A DNA stretch of 64,000 nucleotides from JAKANT01 sp035502095 (GCA_035502095.1 DATJUX010000018.1:13384-77383); one strand, 5' to 3'. Shown: positions 8,530 through 21,826, counted from the first letter of the stretch. Notes: generated by a model from the letters alone, not told the origin. Program-made: numbers and translations.

Positions 8530-8775
8530 TCATGGGCGCCTGGCCTCGTGCTCGGCCGGGGTCAATGTCCGCATGGACAACGCGTGGATTTCGGCACGCA
8601 TGCGCTCGCCGAGCGCCGCATAGACGAGCTGGTGGCGCGCGACGCGACCCTTGCCTTCGAACGCCGCGCTGACGATGAGCGCGTCGAAGTGCTGGCCGTC
8701 GCCCTGGACTTCGAGCACGCTGCAGTCGAGGCCTTGCGCGATATAGCGCCGCACGTCTTCGGGAGTGGGGGACAT
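8530..8775 (-). CDS. ibaG: BolA-family protein, IbaG-like
   Basis: An 81-residue BolA/IbaG-family protein. It has the class II KH-like core, with the invariant histidine in GQHFDALIVSAAFEGK and the helix RHQLVYAALGERM. BolA proteins work with monothiol glutaredoxins in Fe-S and iron handling. Placement between the mla genes and murA matches the E. coli ibaG (yrbA)-murA arrangement, which supports IbaG rather than BolA sensu stricto. The ATG at 8775 is 2 nt from the stop of the ABC permease, so it is probably in the same transcript. Confidence 0.88.
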   Translation of the reverse strand: MSPTPEDVRRYIAQGLDCSVLEVQGDGQHFDALIVSAAFEGKGRVARHQLVYAALGERMRAEIHALSMRTLTPAEHEARRP

Positions 8776-8777
8776 GT

Positions 8778-9638
8778 TCAGAGACGGATCTTGTAGCCCG
8801 TCCGCAGCATGCGCAACGCGATGGCAGTGGCGGCCGCCAGCGCCGTCAGCACCACGGCCATGCTGAACCAGGGGCTGATGTCCGACTGGGCGAAGAAACC
8901 ATAACGGAAGCCATCGATCATGTAGAAGAATGGATTGAGGTGGGACACCGCCAGCCAGAATGACGGCAGGCCCTTGACCGAGTAGAACACGCCCGACAGG
9001 AATGTGGCCGGCATGATGATGAAATTCTGGAACGCCGCCAGCTGATCGAACTTGTCGGAAACGATGCCGGCGATCAGGCCGAGGACGCCCAGCAGCGCGG
9101 CACCGCCGAACCCGAACGCGAGAATCCAGAGCGGCGCCCGGATCGCGAACGGTGCGAACCAGACCGTGACCGCAAGTACACCCACGCCGACGACCAGGCC
9201 ACGCACGACGGAGGCGATCGTGTAGGCGGCGAAGAATTCCACGTGCGAGATCGGAGGCAGCAGCACGAAGACCAGGTTGCCGGTGATCTTGCTCTGGATG
9301 AGCGACGACGACGAGTTCGCGAACGCGTTCTGCAACACGCTCATCATGACCAGGCCGGGCACCAGAAACGCCGTGTAGCTGACGCCCGGGAACGCCTCGA
9401 CGTGCGCTTCGAGCACGTGTCCGAACACCAGCAGGTACAGCACGCCGGTCAGGACGGGTGCGGCGATGGTCTGGAAGCTCACCTTCCAGAAGCGCAGCAC
9501 CTCCTTGTACAGGAGCGTGCGGAAGCCCGAGGCTTGCGGACCGACCGGCGCGCTCGCGGCAGGATCGCCGAGAGGGCGCGGCGCCGCGAGACCTGCGTCG
9601 GCGGGCACTACAGGGCGCGCCTCGAGAACCGGATCCAA
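8778..9638 (-). CDS. ABC-2 type transporter permease (YadH-like)
   Basis: Integral membrane subunit of an ABC-2 exporter, 286 residues. A 35-40-residue polar N-terminus (AP-rich) precedes about six hydrophobic segments. The ABC-2 family signature region is around GLIAGIVSDKFDQLAAFQNFIIMPATFLSGVFY, cited here only as a landmark at about 190-222. It pairs with the ATPase immediately upstream (gap 3 nt). Substrate is unknown. Position between mlaB and ibaG suggests an envelope role, but that is inference. Confidence 0.9.
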   Translation of the reverse strand: MDPVLEARPVVPADAGLAAPRPLGDPAASAPVGPQASGFRTLLYKEVLRFWKVSFQTIAAPVLTGVLYLLVFGHVLEAHVEAFPGVSYTAFLVPGLVMMSVLQNAFANSSSSLIQSKITGNLVFVLLPPISHVEFFAAYTIASVVRGLVVGVGVLAVTVWFAPFAIRAPLWILAFGFGGAALLGVLGLIAGIVSDKFDQLAAFQNFIIMPATFLSGVFYSVKGLPSFWLAVSHLNPFFYMIDGFRYGFFAQSDISPWFSMAVVLTALAAATAIALRMLRTGYKIRL

Positions 9639-9641
9639 GGG

Positions 9642-10559
9642 TCACGCCGCGATCCGCTCGCGGCCCTCGCTCATGAGTTGCAGAAAGACATCCTCGAGGT
9701 CCGCATGGCTCACTTCGAGATCTTCGACGGCGCAACCCGCCTCGCGCAGCGCCGCCAGGGTCGGTTCCACGTCGGTGACCGCTCCCAGGCGCAGCACGAC
9801 ATGGTCACCCGATCGTTCCGCGACCAGCGCCGATACGGCGGGTGGGAGTCCGCCCGTGATGCGCATCGACATGCGCAGCCCGGAAAGCTGCCGCAGCAGG
9901 TTGCGCGTGCGGTCGAGCGCGATCACGCGTCCGCCCTTCAGCATCGCGATGCGGCCGCATAGCTCCTGCGCCTCCTCCAGGTAGTGCGTCGTCAGCACGA
10001 CGGTATGCCCCTTGCGGTTGAGACCACGGACGAATTGCCACAGGGTCTGGCGCAGTTCGACATCGACACCCGCCGTGGGCTCGTCGAGCACGATCACCGG
10101 CGGGCGGTGGACCAGTGCCTGGGCGACCAGCACCCGGCGCTTCATGCCGCCGGATAGCGACCGCATGTTCGCATCTGCCTTGCCCGTCAGATCGAGGTTG
10201 GCCATGACCTCGTCGATCCAGTCGTCGTTATGATGCAGTCCGAAGTAGCCCGACTGGATCCGCAGCGTCTCGCGCACCGTGAAGAACGGGTCGAACACGA
10301 GTTCCTGCGGCACGACCCCGAGCGCCCGCCGTGCGGCGCGGTAGTCGCCGACGACATCGTGGCCGAGTACGAGCGCGCGGCCGCTGGTGGCGCGCGTAAG
10401 GCCCGCGACTATCGAAATCAACGTCGTCTTGCCGGCACCGTTCGGACCAAGCAGTCCGAAGAATTCGCCGGGTTCGATCCGCAGCGAGACGCTGTCGAGT
10501 GCGACCACGCCCGGATATGTCTTGCGCAGGTCGAGGACTTGGATTGCAGCGGGCGACAT
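9642..10559 (-). CDS. ABC-2 type transporter ATP-binding protein (YadG-like)
   Basis: A 305-residue ATPase with Walker A GPNGAGKTT at 38-46, signature LSGGMKRR at 135-142, Walker B VIVLDE at 155-160 and switch His192. A C-terminal accessory domain of about 90 residues ends in DLEDVFLQLMSEGRE, typical of ATPases that power ABC-2 drug, lipid or polysaccharide exporters. It forms a two-gene exporter with the following permease. An unusual A-rich run precedes the start at about 10564-10572 on the opposite strand. Confidence 0.92.
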   Translation of the reverse strand: MSPAAIQVLDLRKTYPGVVALDSVSLRIEPGEFFGLLGPNGAGKTTLISIVAGLTRATSGRALVLGHDVVGDYRAARRALGVVPQELVFDPFFTVRETLRIQSGYFGLHHNDDWIDEVMANLDLTGKADANMRSLSGGMKRRVLVAQALVHRPPVIVLDEPTAGVDVELRQTLWQFVRGLNRKGHTVVLTTHYLEEAQELCGRIAMLKGGRVIALDRTRNLLRQLSGLRMSMRITGGLPPAVSALVAERSGDHVVLRLGAVTDVEPTLAALREAGCAVEDLEVSHADLEDVFLQLMSEGRERIAA

Positions 10560-10623
10560 GGTCGAAAAAAAAACGCGCCGCGCACATCGGCGGCACGCCG
10601 TGGATTTTATGCGAGGCTCCGGG

Positions 10624-10896
10624 TTAAGCCGCTGCGTTTCCCAGTTGCAGCAGCCCGCCCACGCCGTAGAGGTCCGCGAGGCTTGCCAGGCCCGGCGGTA
10701 TGCCCAGGAAGGTGAGTCGTTTCCCTTGCCCGGCGGCAGCGCGCTGCCAGGCGAGCAGAAGCGCGACCGCTGCCGAATCGACCGTGGTCACGCCGGCCAG
10801 GTCGATCGTCAGGTCACCGGAGCGAATCGCCGCGATCCCACGCTCGAGCAGCCCACCCGCATTTTCATTGGTCACCAACACGACATCGAGCTTCAC
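10624..10896 (-). CDS. mlaB: STAS-domain protein MlaB of the phospholipid transport system
   Basis: A small STAS protein, about 90 residues from a GTG start at 10896. The core contains GDLTIDLAGVTTVDSAAVALL, the expected STAS strand-helix with the conserved D-S-A-A-V element, then an RLTFLGIPPGL strand. In the Mla system MlaB binds the MlaF ATPase and supports assembly of MlaFEDB in the inner membrane. The GTG is 5 nt after the mlaC stop; the open frame further upstream overlaps mlaC and is rejected. Sequence similarity of STAS domains is weak, so the assignment rests partly on context. Confidence 0.88.
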   Translation of the reverse strand: MKLDVVLVTNENAGGLLERGIAAIRSGDLTIDLAGVTTVDSAAVALLLAWQRAAAGQGKRLTFLGIPPGLASLADLYGVGGLLQLGNAAA

Positions 10897-10901
10897 GCTG
10901 C

Positions 10902-11585
10902 TCAGGCCTTCTTCGCTGCTTCGAATTGCTTGTTGCGCTCGGTCAGGGCCTTGATCAATCCATCGATGCCGCTCTGGTTGATCTCGCTCGCGAACGAATT
11001 CTTGTAGTTCTCGACCAGCCATACGCCCAGGACGTTGACGTCGTAGATCTTCCAGCCCGCGGCGGTCTTCTCGAGCCTGTAGTCGAGCTGGATGGGGTCG
11101 CCACGCGGCGCGACGATCTGGGTCCTTACGACGACATCGTCGGGATTGCCCGGGCGAAACGGCAACATCTTTACCTGATGGTCCCGAACCTGCGACATTG
11201 CGCCGGCGTAGGTCCGGACCAGCAAGGTGCGGAACTCGCGCGACAGCGCCTGCCGCTGTTCGGGCGTCGCCTGACGCCAGCCACGGCCGACCGCGAGCTG
11301 CGTCATCTTCTCGAAGTTCACGTACGGAAGGATTCTCTCGTCCACCAGTTGTTGCAACTTCGGGAGATCTCCGTTCTGCAGCGCCGGGTCGCTCTTGATC
11401 GAAGCGAGCACCTCGGTCGACAGCTTGCGCACCAGTTCATCGGGGGCAGCGTTGAGGTCGGGTGCCGTCGCGGCCGCTGCCGGTGCGACCTGCGCGAATG
11501 TCGGTTGCATGGCGAGCCCGCTCACGCCAAGCGACAGAGTGAAGGCAAGGCCAGTCAGAGCACTGGTAAGAGGATTCCTTGACAT
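10902..11585 (-). CDS. mlaC: Periplasmic phospholipid-binding protein MlaC
   Basis: Soluble lipid carrier between the outer-membrane MlaA complex and the inner-membrane MlaFEDB complex. It has about 227 residues from the ATG at 11585: a signal peptide (hydrophobic about 8-24, cleavage near FAQ-VAPA), then the Tol_Tol_Ttg2/MlaC domain with PYVNFEKMTQLAVGRGWR and the strand IYDVNVLGVWLVENYK. A TTG 18 nt upstream (11603) is a less likely start. It is followed by mlaB at a 5-nt gap. Confidence 0.95.
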   Translation of the reverse strand: MSRNPLTSALTGLAFTLSLGVSGLAMQPTFAQVAPAAAATAPDLNAAPDELVRKLSTEVLASIKSDPALQNGDLPKLQQLVDERILPYVNFEKMTQLAVGRGWRQATPEQRQALSREFRTLLVRTYAGAMSQVRDHQVKMLPFRPGNPDDVVVRTQIVAPRGDPIQLDYRLEKTAAGWKIYDVNVLGVWLVENYKNSFASEINQSGIDGLIKALTERNKQFEAAKKA

Positions 11586-11647
11586 GATCCAATCCAATCG
11601 CAAGATCCCCGAATATTAGGCTCCGCCGATATGACGGTCTCCCGCGT

Positions 11648-12523
11648 TTAACGCCCAGGTGGCGGTGCGGGTTGATCCGGTTGGGGCGCCGGTTTCTCTG
11701 CTTTCGGCTCCTGCTGCGCACCCGAATTTCCCTCAGGCTCAGCGGGTTTTGCCGGCGCGGATTCTTCCTTCTCCAGTTTGTCCGCGGGCTTGTCTTCGGG
11801 TTCCTCGTCTTCCTCCTTTTCGCGCGGCGGGTTTCCGTCGTAGATGAGATTGAGACGTCGCTGCAGATAACCGTCGCGGATGAACTGATACTTGTCGAGC
11901 GCGGCACCCTCGAGCAAGGCGGTCGCATCGAGCAGTCCGGCCCGCACGTCGATCAGGCGCAACGACCACGCTGCGATCGAGTAGGCCCTCTCCCAGTGAT
12001 TGAAGGCCAGCGGATCCGTGTAGATGTCCGCCGCGCGACCGATCGCGTCGCGCACGGTGCTCGGGCCGAGTATGGGCAGAACGAAATACGGACCCGGCCC
12101 GACGCCCCAGCGTCCGAACGTCTGGCCGAAGTCCTCGTTGCTGCGGGTCAGCCCGACACTCGTGGCGACATCGAAGCAGCCGAGCAACCCGACCGTCGTG
12201 TTGATCGCCACGCGGCAGATATCCGAACTGGCCTGTGCGGGCTTGCCCTGCAACAGGTTGTTGATCGCATTGCCGACGTCGCCGAGATTGCGAAAGATGT
12301 TGCCGATGCAATCGCGTGCCGGCGCCGGAACGACCTTGGTGTAGCCACGTGCGACCGGCGCGAGCACGTACTTGTCCGCGCGATCGTTGAAGTCCGCCAT
12401 TTGTCGGTTGTAGACCTCCCACGGATCGGCAGGATTCTTTCCTGCATCCGGCGGAATCGTCGCGCAGCCGACCGACAACATCGCCATCAGGCACGACGCG
12501 ACGATCTTGAGGGCCGTGCGCAT
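11648..12523 (-). CDS. mlaA: Outer-membrane lipoprotein MlaA (VacJ)
   Basis: Lipoprotein that removes mislocalised phospholipid from the outer leaflet and passes it to MlaC. It has 291 residues: a signal peptide with lipobox LSVGC (Cys20), then the MlaA domain with DPWEVYNRQMADFND, the AINNLLQGKPAQ helix, and the GPGPYFVLPILGPSTVRD glycine/proline segment. After about residue 230 comes a roughly 60-residue tail rich in Glu, Lys and Pro, which is longer than in E. coli MlaA and probably disordered. Here mlaA sits inside the mla operon rather than elsewhere as in E. coli. Confidence 0.96.
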   Translation of the reverse strand: MRTALKIVASCLMAMLSVGCATIPPDAGKNPADPWEVYNRQMADFNDRADKYVLAPVARGYTKVVPAPARDCIGNIFRNLGDVGNAINNLLQGKPAQASSDICRVAINTTVGLLGCFDVATSVGLTRSNEDFGQTFGRWGVGPGPYFVLPILGPSTVRDAIGRAADIYTDPLAFNHWERAYSIAAWSLRLIDVRAGLLDATALLEGAALDKYQFIRDGYLQRRLNLIYDGNPPREKEEDEEPEDKPADKLEKEESAPAKPAEPEGNSGAQQEPKAEKPAPQPDQPAPPPGR

Positions 12524-12529
12524 GGCGCC

Positions 12530-13003
12530 TTATTTCTTCGCGTCGCCGGATTCGGCCGCCTTGTTGTAGAGGAACTGGCCGATCAGGTTCTCGAGGACGA
12601 CCGCGGACTGCGTCATCTTGATGGTGTCGCCCGATGCGAGATTCTTGTCGTCGCCGCCCGGCTCGAGCCCGATGTACTGGTCACCCAGCAGGCCGGCGGT
12701 GAGGATCTTGGCCGATGTGTCCTTGGGAAAGACGAAGCGCTGGTCGAGTTCGAGCGTCACCAGGCCCTGGTAGGTCTTGAGATCGAGGGAGATCGAAGCG
12801 ACCCTTCCGACCGTCACGCCGGCACTCTTCACGGGCGCACGTACCTTCAGTCCGCCGATGTTGTCGAAGCGCGCGAACACCGCATAGGTGCCGCCGGTCG
12901 TGAAGCTGGCGAGATTGGCCGCCTTGAGCGCCAGGAAAACGATGGCCAGGGCGCCAAGAAGCACGAAGGTCCCGACCAGCGTTTCGATTCCCCTTTTCCC
13001 CAT
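12530..13003 (-). CDS. mlaD: MCE-domain protein MlaD
   Basis: Periplasmic MCE subunit anchored by one N-terminal transmembrane helix (about residues 8-27), which forms the hexameric ring of MlaFEDB. It has 157 residues from the ATG at 13003. The MCE core includes FDNIGGLKVRAPVKSAGVTVG and GLLGDQYIGLEPGGD. An in-frame GTG at 13015 is possible, but the ATG has the better-spaced G-rich upstream stretch. It lies between mlaE and mlaA with only 6 nt before mlaA. Confidence 0.95.
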   Translation of the reverse strand: MGKRGIETLVGTFVLLGALAIVFLALKAANLASFTTGGTYAVFARFDNIGGLKVRAPVKSAGVTVGRVASISLDLKTYQGLVTLELDQRFVFPKDTSAKILTAGLLGDQYIGLEPGGDDKNLASGDTIKMTQSAVVLENLIGQFLYNKAAESGDAKK

Positions 13004-13052
13004 CCAAACCCCCACTTCCGGAGTGCCCCGCGGGACGGCCTCCCGGCGTGAA

Positions 13053-13841
13053 CTACAGCGAGCTGAACATCAAGGCCGTCAACACGAAGTCGAGCATCAG
13101 GACCGCCAATGACGAGATGACGACAGTGCGCGTCGTGGCCTGCGCGACACCGTCGGGCGTGGCCTGCGCCTCGTACCCCTGGTAGAGCGCGACGAACGTG
13201 CAGGCGACCCCGAAGACGACACTCTTGACGATGCCGTTGCCGACGTCGTCGAATACGTCGACGCCATTCTGCATCTGCGACCAGAACTGCCCCGCATCGA
13301 TGCCGATGAGGAGCACCCCGACGACGTAGCCACCAAAGATGCCGACCGCGGAAAACATCGCGGCGAGCAACGGCATGGCGATGATTCCGCCCACGAAACG
13401 CGGCGCCAGCACGCGCTGCCTGGGATCGATCGCCATCATCTCCATCGCCGCGAGTTGCTCGCCGGCCTTCATCAGGCCGATCTCGGCGGTGAGCGAAGTG
13501 CCGGCGCGGCCCGCGTAGAGCAGGGCTGTCACGACCGGTCCGAGTTCACGCACGAGGGACAACGCGACCAGCAGGCCGAGACTTTCGGCGGCGCCGTAGC
13601 GGCTGAGCGTGTAGTAGCCCTGCAGGCCGAGCACGAACCCCACCGCCATGCCCGATGCCACGATGATGACGAGCGAGTAGTTGCCGATCGCATGGATCTG
13701 GGCGGTCACCAGGTAGAAGCGGCGCAGCGCCGCGGGCAGGCTCTGCATCAGTTCCACGAAGAATGTCGCGTTGTGGCCGAGCCGGCGCAGGACCGCCAGC
13801 GAAACCGCGCCGACTCGTTGCGGGATCTCCGGCAAGGTCAT
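13053..13841 (-). CDS. mlaE: Phospholipid transport permease MlaE
   Basis: Inner-membrane permease of the Mla ABC complex, 262 residues with about five or six hydrophobic helices. Family landmarks are the GRAGTSLTAEIGLMKAGEQL loop at about 150 and AMEMMAIDPRQRVLAPR. The ATG at 13841 overlaps the mlaF stop by 4 nt. The frame extends upstream through mlaF, but that part is not MlaE-like. Confidence 0.96.
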   Translation of the reverse strand: MTLPEIPQRVGAVSLAVLRRLGHNATFFVELMQSLPAALRRFYLVTAQIHAIGNYSLVIIVASGMAVGFVLGLQGYYTLSRYGAAESLGLLVALSLVRELGPVVTALLYAGRAGTSLTAEIGLMKAGEQLAAMEMMAIDPRQRVLAPRFVGGIIAMPLLAAMFSAVGIFGGYVVGVLLIGIDAGQFWSQMQNGVDVFDDVGNGIVKSVVFGVACTFVALYQGYEAQATPDGVAQATTRTVVISSLAVLMLDFVLTALMFSSL

Positions 13842-14641
13842 GCGGGAACTCCGAAGTCCTCTTCGATCGACGGCGCGGGGTAGTGAAACCGCACCGGCCC
13901 GTCGGCCTCGCCCTGAATGAACTGACGCACTTCGGGTTCGTTCGACGCGCGCAGTTGCTCCGGGGTGCCGTGGGCCACGACACGCCCGGACGAGATGAGG
14001 TACGCGTAGTCGCTGATCAGGAAGCACTCGTGCACGTCGTGCGAGACGATGAGCGAAGTGGCTCCCGTCGCATCGTTGAGGCGGCGGATGAGATCCGCGG
14101 CAACGCCGAGCGAGATCGGATCGAGGCCGGCGAAGGGCTCGTCGTACATGATCAGCTGCGGATCGAGCGCGATCGTGCGCGCCAGCGCGACCCGTCGCGC
14201 CATGCCGCCGGAAACCTCGTTCGGCTTCAGGTCGGCCGCTCCGCGCAATCCGACCGCGTGCAGCTTCATGATGACGATGTCGCGAATCATCGACTCGGGC
14301 AACGTGGAGTGCTCGCGCAATGGAAAGGCCACGTTGTCGAACAACGAGAGGTCGGTGAACAACGCACCGAACTGGAACAGCATCCCGACGCGACGCCGCA
14401 TCGCATACAGCGCCACGCGGTCATCCGGATCGACCGCCTGACCGCTCAAGGTGATCCGCCCCCGCTGCGGCTTCACCGTGCCGCCGATGAGCCGCAGCAG
14501 CGTCGTCTTGCCGCATCCCGATCCACCCATGATCGCCGTGACGCTGCCGCGCCGGAATTGCAGCGAGACGTCGGAAAGGATCACGCGTTCGTCATACCCG
14601 AACGTCACGCGATCGACATCGAGAAAGATTTCGGAGTTCAA
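13838..14641 (-). CDS. mlaF: Phospholipid transport ATPase MlaF
   Basis: ATPase of the Mla system, 267 residues from a TTG start at 14641. It has Walker A GGSGCGKTT at 39-47, signature VSGGMARR at 143-150, and Walker B LIMYDEPFAGLDP at 163-175. The open frame goes on upstream to 14785, but that stretch is Cys/Arg-rich and unlike the family. I chose the TTG because the conserved part begins with the next residues (NSEIFLDVDRVTFGY). This is the first core gene of the mla transcript. Confidence 0.93.
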   Translation of the reverse strand: MNSEIFLDVDRVTFGYDERVILSDVSLQFRRGSVTAIMGGSGCGKTTLLRLIGGTVKPQRGRITLSGQAVDPDDRVALYAMRRRVGMLFQFGALFTDLSLFDNVAFPLREHSTLPESMIRDIVIMKLHAVGLRGAADLKPNEVSGGMARRVALARTIALDPQLIMYDEPFAGLDPISLGVAADLIRRLNDATGATSLIVSHDVHECFLISDYAYLISSGRVVAHGTPEQLRASNEPEVRQFIQGEADGPVRFHYPAPSIEEDFGVPA

Positions 14642-14800
14642 TTCCGACCGCGCACACGCGGCACAGCGCGAGTGCCCATGTTGACTCGTCCGGGTGCAGC
14701 GGCGCCGCTCCCCCTCGCGCCGCGCGGTGATTGTCGCACAGCATCGTGCACACGACCGGCCCTTCGGGCCGCGCGCGGCGTGCACCTTCCGGCGAAGGGG

Positions 14801-15124
14801 CTACTGCCGGTACTGGCTGCGGGCTGCCGTGGCGGCGACACACTCCGGCAGGTCGTAGAACAGGCCGCTTATCGCACCACCGCCGGCCTTGCCTTTCGTG
14901 TTGCCGAACTCGGCGAACTCGTCTTCGCAATCGGCTCGCGTTCGTTTGTCGTTCTTGACGCAAACCTCGATCTTTTCCGCCCGTAGCGGCGCCAGTTTCT
15001 TTTCGCGCGCCGCTTCGCATTGGCGGTCGAGTTCGGCGAAGCGTTTCAAATCCGCCTCGGTCTGCGCCAGGACAGCAGGCGCAAGCAGGACAAGCGTGAG
15101 GAGCGAGACCGCATGCCGTTTCAT
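14801..15124 (-). CDS. Small exported protein of unknown function
   Basis: A 107-residue protein with a clear Sec signal peptide (MKRH, hydrophobic core, cleavage predicted after VLA at about 20). The mature part is a charged helical segment (DLKRFAELDRQCEAAREKKLAPLRAE) followed by a small domain with Cys36, Cys55, Cys66 and Cys94, and an Asp/Glu-rich stretch. I do not recognise a family. It is co-directional with mlaF, but 159 nt separate them, so membership in the mla operon is uncertain. It may be a periplasmic protein with two disulfides. Confidence 0.7.
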   Translation of the reverse strand: MKRHAVSLLTLVLLAPAVLAQTEADLKRFAELDRQCEAAREKKLAPLRAEKIEVCVKNDKRTRADCEDEFAEFGNTKGKAGGGAISGLFYDLPECVAATAARSQYRQ

Positions 15125-15179
15125 TTGTAATCTCAGACCGGTTGAAGGGGTCGGGGTTCCGCGGCGCAGTTTTCTGCGA

Positions 15180-16670
15180 TCAGCGCGGCAGGACGGAAGC
15201 GCCCATCAGATACTCGTCGACGGCACGCGCACACTGGCGACCTTCACGGATCGCCCAGACGACCAGCGACTGGCCGCGCCGCATATCGCCGGCGGCGAAG
15301 ACCTTGTCGACGTTCGTCCGGTAGCTTCGCGGGCCCTCGGTCGCCGCACGCGCATTGCCGCGCTGATCCTTCTCGACGCCGAATCCCTCCAGCACCGCGG
15401 CGGCGGGAGATAGAAAACCCATCGCGAACAGGACCAGTTCGGCGGGAATCTCGAACGCCGACCCGGGTACCTCGACCATCCTGCTCTGGCCGGTGTTCGG
15501 ATCCTTCTTCCACTCGACACGCACGCACTCGAGCGCCCGCACGTTGCCCTTGCCGTCGCCCTTGAAGGCCCTGGTGTTGACCGCCCAGTCGCGCGCGACC
15601 CCCTCTTCATGACTGCTCGACGTACGCAGCTTGATCGGCCAGTAGGGCCAGGTGAGTTCCTTGTTCTCGCTCGTCGGCGGCTGAGGCAGCAGTTCGAACT
15701 GGGTCACCGACTTCGCACCCTGACGATTGCTCGTACCCACGCAGTCCGAGCCGGTGTCTCCACCCCCGATCACCACCACGTGTTTGCCGGCCGCGAGGAT
15801 CTGGTCCTTGACCTTGTCGCCGGCGACGACGCGGTTCTGCAGCGGCAGGAAGTCCATCGCGAAGTGCACGCCCTTGAGATCGCGCCCAGGCACCGGCAGA
15901 TCGCGCGGTGCCTCCGCGCCGCCCGACAGAACCACCGCATCGAACGATTCGAGCAAGGTGGCGGGAGAGATCGTCTCCTTCGCCAGGTCGACGACACCGG
16001 CGCCGAGAGCCTTCGTGTCGCCGATCAGCACACCCGGCCGAAAGGTGACTCCCTCGGCATGCATCTGCTCCATCCGGCGGTCGATGTGCAGCTTCTCCAT
16101 CTTGAAGTCGGGAATGCCGTACCGAAGCAGCCCGCCGATGCGATCGTTCTTTTCGAACAAGGTCACGTCGTGACCGGTCCGCGCTAGTTGCTGGGAGGCA
16201 GCGAGCCCGGCCGGGCCACTGCCAACCACCGCGACCCGCTTGCCGGTTTTCGCCTTGGGCGGCTGTGGCTTGACCCAACCCTCCGACCACCCGCGGTCGA
16301 TGATCGCGTGCTCGATGGACTTGATGCCTACCGGGTCGTTGTTGATGTTCAGCGTGCACGCCGCTTCGCAGGGCGCCGGGCACACGCGCCCGGTGAACTC
16401 GGGGAAGTTGTTCGTGCTGTGCAGGACGGTCAGCGCTTCCCGCCAGTCCTTTCGAAAGACGAGATCGTTGAAGTCGGGAATGACGTTGTTGACCGGGCAT
16501 CCGTTGCTGCAAAACGGAATCCCGCAGTCCATGCAGCGCGCGCCTTGCAGCGCCGCCTGCTGTTCGGTCAGATGCTCGACGAATTCGCGCCAGTGCTTCT
16601 TGCGTGACTCGGGCGCTTCGGCGGCCTCTTCCAAGCGCGCGAATTCCAGGAAGCCGGTGACTTTTCCCAT
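15180..16670 (-). CDS. gltD: Glutamate synthase [NADPH] small subunit GltD
   Basis: FAD- and Fe-S-containing beta subunit that passes electrons from NADPH to GltB. It has 496 residues. N-terminal cysteines at 46, 49, 54, 58 and at 97, 101, 105 bind two 4Fe-4S clusters. The FAD dinucleotide loop is GSGPAG at 150-155, the NADPH loop GGGDTGSDC is at 302-310, and the closing FAD motif VFAAGDMRRGQSLVVWAIREG is cited only as a landmark near 455-475. It lies downstream of gltB with one small membrane-protein gene in between. Confidence 0.97.
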   Translation of the reverse strand: MGKVTGFLEFARLEEAAEAPESRKKHWREFVEHLTEQQAALQGARCMDCGIPFCSNGCPVNNVIPDFNDLVFRKDWREALTVLHSTNNFPEFTGRVCPAPCEAACTLNINNDPVGIKSIEHAIIDRGWSEGWVKPQPPKAKTGKRVAVVGSGPAGLAASQQLARTGHDVTLFEKNDRIGGLLRYGIPDFKMEKLHIDRRMEQMHAEGVTFRPGVLIGDTKALGAGVVDLAKETISPATLLESFDAVVLSGGAEAPRDLPVPGRDLKGVHFAMDFLPLQNRVVAGDKVKDQILAAGKHVVVIGGGDTGSDCVGTSNRQGAKSVTQFELLPQPPTSENKELTWPYWPIKLRTSSSHEEGVARDWAVNTRAFKGDGKGNVRALECVRVEWKKDPNTGQSRMVEVPGSAFEIPAELVLFAMGFLSPAAAVLEGFGVEKDQRGNARAATEGPRSYRTNVDKVFAAGDMRRGQSLVVWAIREGRQCARAVDEYLMGASVLPR

Positions 16671-16703
16671 CCGTGATCTCGAGAAAGGGTGTCTAGAAAC
16701 CCG

Positions 16704-17087
16704 TCACACGATGCGCGCGGGCGACCGGAACAAGAAGCCGGCCAGTCCGCGGTCGAGTGCGCGAGCGCGCTTGCGCAGCGAACTCATCAGCAGTGCTGCG
16801 TTGACGTGGCAGGCCGCGACCGCGCCGAGCAATACGGCCCACGAGAGCCACGGCGCCAGCGGCTGTGGCAGGCCCGCGATATGCAACGCGACGTAGAGCG
16901 GCGCCGACAGAACCGCGACGACGACAAATCCCGGCACGACCCAAGGCAACCCCAGCGTGAGCGCGAGAAGCGCACCTGTGTGCGCGATCGCCTCGAACCC
17001 CGCGAGGCGCCCGCCCAGTGCAAGCAGCGCAACCGGCGCGCTGATGAAAACTGCCATCAGCAGCGGCCGCCGGGTGGTGCGCGGCAT
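16704..17087 (-). CDS. Small integral membrane protein of unknown function between gltB and gltD
   Basis: About 127 residues from the ATG at 17087, which has a GGAG six nt upstream. In-frame GTG 17108 and ATG 17099 are alternatives with poorer spacing. It shows four hydrophobic stretches: about 10-28, 35-52, 54-71 and 82-105. The C-terminus is basic (LRKRARALDRGLAGFLFRSPARIV). I recognise no family. It starts 26 nt after gltB and ends 33 nt before gltD, so it is almost certainly co-transcribed with both glutamate synthase genes. Confidence 0.72.
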   Translation of the reverse strand: MPRTTRRPLLMAVFISAPVALLALGGRLAGFEAIAHTGALLALTLGLPWVVPGFVVVAVLSAPLYVALHIAGLPQPLAPWLSWAVLLGAVAACHVNAALLMSSLRKRARALDRGLAGFLFRSPARIV

Positions 17088-17113
17088 CGATCGCTCCATT
17101 CGTTGCACCCACG

Positions 17114-21826
<4,713 letters not shown>

